NCBI GenBank assembly: GCA_029942065.1
Contig: JAPYTY010000180.1
Location: forward strand, 1 to 5,027
Length of the DNA: 5,027 nt
Origin: Acidobacteriota bacterium
GTDB taxonomy: Bacteria > Acidobacteriota > UBA6911 > RPQK01 > JADFOI01
Reading direction: 5' to 3'
Shown here: positions 1-4,525 of the stretch, piece after piece
How the letters are laid out: the number at the start of each line of letters is the position of its first letter
Position numbering within the stretch: the stretch's first letter is position 1
Made by a program: the position numbers and the translations under genes
The notes under the pieces: model-generated
The model's database searches: none
What the model was told of the DNA's origin: nothing
Seen by the model: the letters and a program-made list of their open reading frames with translations, nothing else

Positions 1-888
1 GTACTGGCTGGTGGGCCAGCGCCCGTGTACCGCAATAAAGTCTTCCTTGCGGGTCATTTCCAGCTTCACCGGCTGTCCGGCTGTTCTGGCCAGTTCGGCC
101 GCCATCAGATCGGAATCCTGACACTGGTTCTTGTTGCCAAACCCTCCGCCCATGTACTGGCATACCACCCGCACCTTCTCGAGGGGCATGCCAAGACTTC
201 GGGCAATATCCCGATGGCAGTTGGAAATTCCCTGGGTGGGGGTCCAGACGGTCAGCTTGTCGCCCTCCCACCGGGCCACCGCCACACGGGGCTCCATCTG
301 GGCATTGTTTATGTGCTTGGAAATAAAGTGGTCCTCAAAGACCCTGTCCGAAACGGCAAATCCTTTGTCAACGTCACCCCGAATATAAGTGGAGGGCTCC
401 CGTTTGCCCGGACCCTGGCTGGTGAAACTGATCACCGGCGAAAGATTTCCTCCCGGATGAATCTCGACCGCTCCCGGCTCTAGTGCCTCCTCTGCAGTCA
501 GCACGAAATCGAGGATTTCGTATTCCACCTCGACGAGTTTGAGGGCTTCTTCAGCCAGATGACGATCGGTGGCGGCCACTGCCGCCACCGGATCTCCCAC
601 CAGACGAACCGGGTTGTTGAAGATACGGCGCTGGTTCACACGGTCGCCACTGGACCAGACGATCTGACAATTTTCATGAGTCAGAACGGCCCTGACGCCG
701 TCCAGGGCCAATGCCCTGGAACCATCAATACTGCGTATACGGGCATGGGGATGGGGACTGCGCAAGACACGAGCGTAGAGCATGTCTGGCAAACGAATGT
801 CGGCCGAATAGGTCGCTCTTCCCGTTACCCGCTCCAGCCCGTCCACCCTCGGGGTGGGCGCTCCCACCGTGTTCCATTTCTCAGCCAC
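1..888 (-). CDS. Molybdenum hydroxylase large (molybdopterin-binding) subunit, N-terminal part, cut by window edge
   Basis: This is the large subunit of a xanthine dehydrogenase / aldehyde oxidase / isoquinoline 1-oxidoreductase-type enzyme (CoxL-like, COG1529), which binds molybdopterin cytosine dinucleotide and hydroxylates its substrate. 296 codons are visible and the reading frame runs off the left edge, so more than half of a typical 700-800 residue subunit is missing. I translated it from a GTG at 888-886, which has AGGAGG at 900-895 with a 6-base spacer. The N-terminus has the family pattern VDGLERVTGRATYSADI, followed by LRSPHPHARI and later QMEPR (residues 197-201). The cofactor-binding loop MGGGFGNKN begins at residue 246. 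There is no signal peptide, as expected if this subunit is exported bound to its Tat-bearing partner. The start overlaps the 3' end of the 2Fe-2S subunit gene by 8 bases, so translation is probably coupled. The substrate cannot be told from this portion. Confidence 0.93.
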   Translation of the reverse strand, partial: MAEKWNTVGAPTPRVDGLERVTGRATYSADIRLPDMLYARVLRSPHPHARIRSIDGSRALALDGVRAVLTHENCQIVWSSGDRVNQRRIFNNPVRLVGDPVAAVAATDRHLAEEALKLVEVEYEILDFVLTAEEALEPGAVEIHPGGNLSPVISFTSQGPGKREPSTYIRGDVDKGFAVSDRVFEDHFISKHINNAQMEPRVAVARWEGDKLTVWTPTQGISNCHRDIARSLGMPLEKVRVVCQYMGGGFGNKNQCQDSDLMAAELARTAGQPVKLEMTRKEDFIAVHGRWPTSQY

Positions 889-1477
889 GGCTTCCCTCCT
901 TGGCCGCTGCCAGAATCGACTCCAGATACCGGTTGTAGTTGGAGCAGCGGCAGACGTTTCCGGCCATCGCCTGGCGAGCCTCCATTTCGGTGGGATCGGG
1001 GTTGTCATTGAGCAGTGCTCTGGCTGACATCAACTGACCCGAAGTGCAAAAACCGCACTGGGGACCATCATGAGTGATGAAGGCCTGCTGTAGGGGGTCC
1101 AGTTGATCGCCGTCGGCCAACCCCTCGACGGTAATGATCTCCTGGCCCTCGGCCCACACCGCCAGATAACTGCAGGCATAAACGTTCTTCCCGTCCAGCA
1201 AAACCGTACACGCACCGCATTCCCCACGATCACAGCCCAGGCGGGTTCCGGTCAGGTCCAGGTGGTCCCGCAGCACTTCAGCCAGGGTCCAACGATCCTC
1301 GACATCCAGCCGATGATCCTGTCCATTCACCCTGAGTTGAACTGAAGAGCGTGAAGAGGAGGTTTCCGCAGCAGACTCCTGCTGGGCCAGGGGAGCTCCC
1401 ACCGCTGGAATCACGGAAGCCACGGCGATCCCCGTTCCACTCCGCCCCAGAAACGAACGTCTTGTAATTGATTTCAT
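881..1477 (-). CDS. Molybdenum hydroxylase 2Fe-2S small subunit with Tat signal peptide
   Basis: This 198-residue protein is the iron-sulfur electron-transfer subunit of the molybdenum hydroxylase encoded directly downstream (CoxS / IorA-like, COG2080). Residues 1-33 form a twin-arginine signal: TRRSFLGRSG at 5-14, then a small-residue hydrophobic stretch, with likely cleavage near residues 28-36. Folding with cofactor and export to the periplasm are therefore expected. A plant-ferredoxin-type 2Fe-2S domain follows, with ligands C82, C87, C90 and C102. The helical second 2Fe-2S domain has C141, C144, C176 and C178 in the usual CGFC and CRC arrangement. All eight cluster ligands are present. 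The ATG is preceded by GGTGAGGT at 1494-1487, a moderate ribosome binding site with about 9 bases of spacing. The gene overlaps the large-subunit GTG start. A cytochrome c is often the electron acceptor in Tat-exported members of this family, but none is visible here. The exact substrate is unknown. Confidence 0.95.
   Translation of the reverse strand: MKSITRRSFLGRSGTGIAVASVIPAVGAPLAQQESAAETSSSRSSVQLRVNGQDHRLDVEDRWTLAEVLRDHLDLTGTRLGCDRGECGACTVLLDGKNVYACSYLAVWAEGQEIITVEGLADGDQLDPLQQAFITHDGPQCGFCTSGQLMSARALLNDNPDPTEMEARQAMAGNVCRCSNYNRYLESILAAAKEGSRG
889..900 (-). promoter_or_regulatory. Ribosome binding site that fixes the GTG start of the large subunit
   Basis: On the minus strand AGGAGG lies at 900-895, followed by GAAGCC and then GTG at 888-886. 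This near-perfect Shine-Dalgarno sequence sits inside the last codons of the 2Fe-2S subunit gene. It decides the GTG start over the nearest ATG (877-875), which is out of frame. Confidence 0.75.
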
Positions 1478-1560
1478 GGCTTTTTTACCTCACCACGGAC
1501 ATCAAAAGTGATGAAAACACATTCAACCTCAACAGTGGTTTTACAGCGTCCGGAAGGGTT

Positions 1561-1575
1561 TTACCTTACCTTACC
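1561..1575. repeat. Three tandem TTACC pentamers just after the pyrE stop
   Basis: TTACC is repeated three times without interruption directly 3' of the pyrE stop codon (TAA on the minus strand at 1578-1576, which continues the same pattern as TTA on the plus strand). It occupies part of the 98-base gap between pyrE and the 2Fe-2S subunit gene. I see no hairpin plus T-run terminator and no convincing -35/-10 pair in that gap. The repeat may simply be replication slippage. Confidence 0.6.
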
Positions 1576-2256
1576 TTAGCCCGCCGAATCCAACCCCCGA
1601 TCCGACGCCCAGGCTGCTGGATCCGCCAGATATTCTCTAACTCCAGCCAGGGTTTCATCGGAGAGCAGAGACATCGACTCCCCCACCTCCAGACAGGTCG
1701 ACAACCTTACCAACGGGTGAACCTGAACCCCCAGTTGCTGTAACTTTTCCACACCGTTCTGTTCACGGTCCACTAAAACCAGACAATCCGACACACTACA
1801 GCCAGCCTCCCGGATTCCTTCAACGAATCCTATTTTACTGCCTCCGTCTGTCAGGAGGTCTTCGACGAGCAGAACCCGGCCTTCTGGAGCTCCTTCCAGT
1901 CGGAGTCCTTCCCCGTAACCTTTAGGCTTTTTACGCACGTAAATAAAAGGCTTGTCCAGCCGCTCAGCCAGCCAGGCTCCATAGGGAATCCCGGCCGTCT
2001 CACCTCCGGCTACGCAGTCACACTGGATATTGCGTTCATGGCAAAGGAAATGGAGGAATCCGATCAAAAGATCCCGGGTCTGGGGGAACGAGATCAAGAG
2101 CCGGCAATTGATGTAAAGAGGCGCAAAATCCCCTGAAGCGAGCCGGAAAGGACTTTCCTGGTTAACCGCAATGGCCTGATGGTGCCACAACAACTGACCG
2201 GTGATCTCAGCGATATTATTCTGAATGGCATCGACAGGCTTCATCAATCTCATCAT
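1576..2256 (-). CDS. pyrE: Orotate phosphoribosyltransferase
   Basis: PyrE joins orotate to PRPP to give orotidine 5'-monophosphate, the fifth step of UMP synthesis, in the cytosol. The 226-residue product has the type I phosphoribosyltransferase fold. The PRPP-binding signature VEDLLTDGGSK is at residues 131-141, with the paired acidic residues E132 and D133. The flexible catalytic loop RKKPKGYGEG, rich in lysines, is at 108-117. The substrate segment SGDFAPLYINCR (41-52) matches the family's SG..SP.Y.n.R pattern. Length is normal or slightly long for the family (about 210 residues). An in-frame stop (TGA, 2265-2263) lies three codons upstream, so the start must be one of the ATGs at 2256, 2253 or 2244. 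None has a strong ribosome binding site and I took the first. The gene follows pyrD by 45 bases on the same strand, so the two are probably one transcript. Confidence 0.95.
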   Translation of the reverse strand: MMRLMKPVDAIQNNIAEITGQLLWHHQAIAVNQESPFRLASGDFAPLYINCRLLISFPQTRDLLIGFLHFLCHERNIQCDCVAGGETAGIPYGAWLAERLDKPFIYVRKKPKGYGEGLRLEGAPEGRVLLVEDLLTDGGSKIGFVEGIREAGCSVSDCLVLVDREQNGVEKLQQLGVQVHPLVRLSTCLEVGESMSLLSDETLAGVREYLADPAAWASDRGLDSAG

Positions 2257-2301
2257 GGTTTCTCATGTGAACCCACGAGTCAACCCACAATTTCAGAACT
2301 T

Positions 2302-3414
2302 CTAACGTGACCTCAGGAATTCCTTGAGATTCGAGATTCCCTCTGCCTGAAGGATGTTGACCAGTCCCCTGTTGATTCGCTTCACCAGTGAGGGACCCTG
2401 GTAGATCAGTCCCGTGTACATCTGAACCAGAGAGGCTCCCCGCTTCAGGTATCCCCACACTTCCCCTGCCGGATCCTGGTCAGGGTCACAGCCGACTCCG
2501 CCGCAAGCTACAATCGGAACTCGTCCTTCGGTCAAACGGAATACCCTGTCGATCATCTGCTCAACATGCTTCTTGAGAGGCCGCCCGCTAAGCCCCCCCG
2601 GGCCAAATGCATTCATCCGGCCCTGATTCGTCTTCAAGCCTTCTCGCCTGCTTGTAGTATTGCCGATGACAAAGCCGTCGATACCATATTCCTGGCTCAA
2701 TTCCATCAATCGACCCAGCCTGGAGTCATCCAGATCAGGAGAGAGCTTGGCTAAAAAGGCTTTGGACCGGTTTCCCGTCTCCATTTCATTCCTTGTTTTT
2801 TGCAGGCGACTCAGAAAAGGTTGCAAAAGCTCAGGATCCTCGAAGCACTTCCCTTCTACCGTGTTGGGACAACTCAGATTCAAGGTGATGTAATCGGCCA
2901 GTGGATAGAACTTGCGAACGCTGTCCAGATAGTCCTCGATGGCCTCTTCGCCGGCAATTTCGGGATCCGCCGTCTTGACCAGATTGATTCCGATAGGAAT
3001 GCGGAAATCCACCTTCTGCAGCCTTTTCAGTACCGTTTCCGATCCTTCGCTATTGAGACCCAGATAATTGATCAATCCCTGATCACCTGGAAGCCTCAAC
3101 AGTGTGGGTGACAGATTGCCCGGCCAGGGCCTCGCGCTGATGGACCCCACCTCCATGTGCCCGAACCCGAGAGCAGCGATGATCCCCGGTAGTTCCCCCT
3201 GCTTGTCAAAACCTGCCGCCAAACCCACCGGATTGTCGAATTCCAATCCCAGTACCCGAACCCTTAAAGCCTTCCATTGAGGGCCATAGACCTGCTTAAC
3301 CAGATTGCGTGCCAGGACAGATCGGGAAAGTGTTCGCCCTAGCCGGATGGTCTGCCGGTGGACCAATTCCGGGTTCATCCCGAAAAGCAGTGGCCTCAAT
3401 AACCTATAGAGCAT
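2302..3414 (-). CDS. pyrD: Dihydroorotate dehydrogenase, class 2 (quinone-dependent) architecture
   Basis: PyrD oxidises dihydroorotate to orotate with FMN. Class 2 enzymes pass the electrons to membrane quinones. The 370-residue length and the N-terminal helical extension (LYRLLRPLLFGMNPELVHR, residues 2-20), which docks class 2 enzymes on the membrane and forms the quinone tunnel, support class 2. Other family features are GLAAGFDKQGE (64-74), the LINYLGLNSEG segment (114-124, matching the NRMGFNN region), LNLSCPNT (178-185), the FMN-contacting lysine in LAKLSPDL (K223), GNTT (251-254), GGLSGRPL (273-280) and the phosphate-binding ACGGVG (303-308) and YTGLIYQGP (333-341). One residue is unusual: C182 sits where class 2 enzymes have the catalytic serine, and cysteine is typical of class 1. 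The ATG start gives the normal class 2 N-terminus. Its ribosome binding site lies in the neighbouring inverted repeat. pyrE follows 45 bases downstream. Confidence 0.95.
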   Translation of the reverse strand: MLYRLLRPLLFGMNPELVHRQTIRLGRTLSRSVLARNLVKQVYGPQWKALRVRVLGLEFDNPVGLAAGFDKQGELPGIIAALGFGHMEVGSISARPWPGNLSPTLLRLPGDQGLINYLGLNSEGSETVLKRLQKVDFRIPIGINLVKTADPEIAGEEAIEDYLDSVRKFYPLADYITLNLSCPNTVEGKCFEDPELLQPFLSRLQKTRNEMETGNRSKAFLAKLSPDLDDSRLGRLMELSQEYGIDGFVIGNTTSRREGLKTNQGRMNAFGPGGLSGRPLKKHVEQMIDRVFRLTEGRVPIVACGGVGCDPDQDPAGEVWGYLKRGASLVQMYTGLIYQGPSLVKRINRGLVNILQAEGISNLKEFLRSR

Positions 3415-3425
3415 CTTTCACCACC
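3415..3425 (-). promoter_or_regulatory. Apparent pyrD ribosome binding site lying within the left inverted repeat
   Basis: On the minus strand GGTGGTG (3425-3419) is followed by AAAG and the pyrD ATG (3414-3412). It is an imperfect match to AGGAGGTG at suitable spacing. The same seven bases are the outermost end of the left inverted repeat, so the repeat appears to provide the translation signal of pyrD. Confidence 0.5.
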
Positions 3426-3467
3426 AAGACACAGTAATTAACCACAAAGACACAAAGACACAAAGAA
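3419..3467 (+). repeat. Left terminal inverted repeat of the GxxExxY unit
   Basis: Read on the plus strand this is CACCACCAAGACAC, a short A/T-rich spacer (AGTAATTA, 3433-3440), ACCACAAAGACAC (3441-3453), one variable base, then AAGACACAAAGAA (3455-3467). Its inverse complement at 4028-4076 has the same three blocks: 12, 13 and 13 bases identical, with one mismatch between the last two and a spacer of 10 instead of 8. It also contains three internal CACAAAG-type units in tandem (period 8). It begins 4 bases from the pyrD start codon. Confidence 0.85.
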
Positions 3468-3480
3468 TTCTTTTCTTTTC

Positions 3481-3493
3481 CACCACCAAGACA
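3481..3493 (+). repeat. Second direct copy of the left-end word CACCACCAAGACA
   Basis: Thirteen bases identical to 3419-3431 recur 62 bases further in, on the same strand, preceded like the first copy by a T-rich run. The left side therefore has two outer-end words in tandem orientation. This could reflect nested insertion, or a subterminal binding site for whatever protein recognises the ends. Confidence 0.7.
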
Positions 3494-3553
3494 AAAGAGT
3501 TGTTTTTAACTTTCTTTCGTTTTTTTTTCTCAGAGGATCGTTATAGAGACAAA

Positions 3554-3949
3554 GTGAGATTAAGAGAACCGATTCCACAGCCGTTCAACCAACTGGCTGC
3601 TACCACTGTTAACGCAGCCTACCAAGTTCATTCCCGGCTTGGGCCCGGTCTTCTTGAGACTGTGTACCAAGCATGCCTTGCCTACGAACTGACAAAAGCA
3701 GGAGTTTCTTTCGAACAGCAAGCATTTTTGCCGATCCACTATGACGGGTTGCAATTAGAAGCAGAGTTCAGAATTGCTCTATGTCTTGAACGCTGTGTTA
3801 TTGCGGAACCCAAGACGGTAACGACTATGTTGCCTCTTCACCACGCCCAGATGCTTACCTATCTTAAATTGACGGGAAACAGATTGGGACTACTCATCAA
3901 CTTCAATGTCCCTTTAATCCGGGACGGAATAAAGAGAGTCATCCTTTGA
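3554..3949 (+). CDS. GxxExxY family protein (PDDEXK_3 nuclease-like), probably with a degraded active site
   Basis: The protein belongs to the GxxExxY family (Pfam PF13366, a branch of the PD-(D/E)xK nuclease fold), whose cellular role is not established. With the GTG start it has 131 residues, close to the usual 125-130. The naming motif is G32-L-L-E35-T-V-Y38, within VHSRLGPGLLETVYQ. The C-terminal family block runs from LPLHHAQMLTYLKLTG to LGLLINFNVPL. Where the family normally has R-x-D-L-L-V-E and V-E-L-K, this copy reads RIALCLE and AEPK. The aspartate is thus replaced by alanine (A75, codon 3776-3778), while E85 and K87 of E-x-K remain. The frame is open further upstream to a TTG at 3500, but that would add a Phe-rich stretch from a T-run and has no spaced ribosome binding site. 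GTG at 3554 after AGAGAC is preferred, weakly. It is the only plus-strand gene here and lies within the inverted-repeat unit. Confidence 0.8.
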   Translation: MRLREPIPQPFNQLAATTVNAAYQVHSRLGPGLLETVYQACLAYELTKAGVSFEQQAFLPIHYDGLQLEAEFRIALCLERCVIAEPKTVTTMLPLHHAQMLTYLKLTGNRLGLLINFNVPLIRDGIKRVIL

Positions 3950-3957
3950 GTTTCACA

Positions 3958-4042
3958 CTTAAGACACAAGAATCTCCAGCCGGAACGGACACAAAGCAGC
4001 TTTGTGACGTTCCGGCTGGAACGTGTCTTCTTTGTGTCTTAG
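3958..4042. repeat. Nested palindrome next to the right inverted repeat
   Basis: The core, 3976-4019, has arms CCAGCCGGAACG (3976-3987) and CGTTCCGGCTGG (4008-4019), perfectly complementary over 12 bases and extended by a T-A pair at 3975/4020. Inside them a second stem pairs CACAAAGC (3990-3997) with GCTTTGTG (3999-4006). Outside, CTTAAGACACAAGAA (3958-3972) is the near inverse of TTCTTTGTGTCTTAG (4028-4042), which is the inner part of the right terminal repeat. The whole could fold as a long hairpin or cruciform. No T-run follows on either strand, so it does not look like a standard rho-independent terminator, although it lies 26 bases after the GxxExxY stop. Confidence 0.8.
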
Positions 4043-4076
4043 TGTCTTTGTGGTGAATTAATCCGTGTCTTGGTGG
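4028..4076 (-). repeat. Right terminal inverted repeat of the GxxExxY unit
   Basis: On the plus strand it holds TTCTTTGTGTCTT (4028-4040), one variable base, GTGTCTTTGTGGT (4042-4054), an A/T-rich spacer (GAATTAATCC, 4055-4064) and GTGTCTTGGTGG (4065-4076). These blocks are exact inverse complements of the blocks of the left repeat. The outer portion runs through the end of the MxaD-like coding region on the minus strand and supplies its stop codon at 4060-4058. Confidence 0.85.
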
Positions 4077-4480
4077 TTAAGGAGTGTTTTCAGATTGTCC
4101 AGGCCGGCCCGGTAGATTCCTTCGACCAGCTGGACGGCTTCACTTTCGGGCACTCCTGAAGGCTCGAACCGGCCCGACCATTCCACCTGGCTGCCCTCTC
4201 CGAGTTCGGAAACCTTCAAGGGGGCCAGGTAGTCAACAACCGGCAAGGGACTCTCCACGATGGAGTAGCTGCACTCCCGAAACTCCTCACTGTGATGCTC
4301 CAGCTTCTCGAAAATCGTGGTCCCGTCACCCAGGGTCACTTTGCGGATTTTTCCGTCCGCTTCGAGCTCACTGTGCTCGACAGCGGGGTGCCAGGCCGGA
4401 AGCGAGTTGAATCCGCCGATCACATTCCAAATCCGTTCCGCTGAAGCGCTGAACTCCTCGATCATGGCCACCTTCGCCAT
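4058..4480 (-). CDS. MxaD-like SRPBCC (START/Bet v1 fold) protein
   Basis: This 140-residue protein belongs to the SRPBCC superfamily (polyketide cyclase/dehydrase type, close to MxaD-like proteins). These have a hydrophobic ligand pocket and varied roles, and the ligand here is unknown. Family features are an N-terminal strand with a small-residue helix (SASAERIWNVIGGFNSLPAWHPAV, 11-34), GDGTTIFEKL (51-60), YSIVESPLPVVDYLAPLKV (72-90), QVEWSGRFEP (98-107) and a long C-terminal helix LVEGIYRAGLDNLKTLL (118-134). The start is the ATG at 4480, set by AGGAGG at 4492-4487 with 6-base spacing. An upstream in-frame ATG at 4513 lacks such a site. The last residues, NHQDTD, and the TAA are encoded within the right inverted repeat of the adjoining unit, so the native C-terminus was probably altered there. 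It lies 45 bases after the amidase gene on the same strand. MxaD is named from methanol oxidation, but nothing else here supports that role. Confidence 0.88.
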   Translation of the reverse strand: MAKVAMIEEFSASAERIWNVIGGFNSLPAWHPAVEHSELEADGKIRKVTLGDGTTIFEKLEHHSEEFRECSYSIVESPLPVVDYLAPLKVSELGEGSQVEWSGRFEPSGVPESEAVQLVEGIYRAGLDNLKTLLNHQDTD

Positions 4481-4492
4481 GGTACTCCTCCT
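4481..4492 (-). promoter_or_regulatory. Ribosome binding site that fixes the start of the MxaD-like gene
   Basis: The minus strand reads AGGAGG (4492-4487), AGTACC, then ATG at 4480-4478. This strong match selects the inner ATG and removes an 11-residue basic extension from the longest open frame. Confidence 0.75.
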
Positions 4493-4525
4493 TTTTTCTC
4501 TAGCCCGTGTCATGCATAAAGCGAG

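Larger units (their letters stand above)
3419..4078. mobile_element. Putative small mobile unit: inverted-repeat ends enclosing a GxxExxY nuclease-fold gene
   Basis: The unit is about 660 bases and is defined by long, near-identical inverted ends (3419-3467 and 4028-4076). It holds one gene on the opposite strand to all its neighbours, of lower GC (about 46% over 3601-3960 by hand count), and a 44-base palindrome. It lies exactly between the 3' end of the MxaD-like gene and the 5' end of pyrD, and its ends contribute bases to both. No transposase of a known type is present and I could not find a convincing target-site duplication at the borders. My recollection is that GxxExxY genes in several phyla sit among repeats of this ACCACAAAGACAC type, but I cannot check that here. 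Other readings are a MITE-like unit that captured a gene, or a recombination relic. Confidence 0.5.

Noticed and set aside
25..483. Plus-strand open frame of 152 codons
   Set aside because: It is the antisense of the molybdenum hydroxylase large subunit, whose minus-strand translation shows clear family motifs (GGGFG, QMEPR). The plus-strand product has no recognisable features.
559..1011. Plus-strand open frame of 150 codons
   Set aside because: It crosses the junction of the two molybdenum hydroxylase genes on the opposite strand. The composition is typical of a shadow frame in GC-rich coding DNA.
3433..3466. Promoter for pyrD within the left repeat (TTGTGT with 17 bases to TAATTA, minus strand)
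   Set aside because: Spacing is good, but both hexamers match the sigma-70 consensus poorly and the words arise from the repeat itself.
3419..3499. CRISPR-like array in the short repeats left of the GxxExxY gene
   Set aside because: The units are about 8 and 13 bases with no unique spacers of regular length and no cas genes. They are better explained as the end of an inverted-repeat unit.
3500..3553. Longer N-terminus of the GxxExxY protein from TTG at 3500
   Set aside because: It would encode a Phe-rich stretch from a poly-T tract, makes the protein longer than the family norm, and the purine run before it leaves no spacing for ribosome binding.
3976..4019. Rho-independent terminator for the GxxExxY gene
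   Set aside because: The stem is strong and suitably placed, but no T-run follows it on either strand, and its words match the repeat ends. It was kept as a palindrome instead.
3415..4082. Target-site duplication flanking the repeat unit
   Set aside because: The bases outside the two ends (CTTT on the left, AAGGAG on the right) do not form a credible direct repeat, so a transposition footprint cannot be claimed.
4084..4410. Plus-strand open frame just right of the repeat unit
   Set aside because: It is antisense to the MxaD-like gene and rich in Pro, Arg and Ser, as shadow frames are. It has no ribosome binding site.
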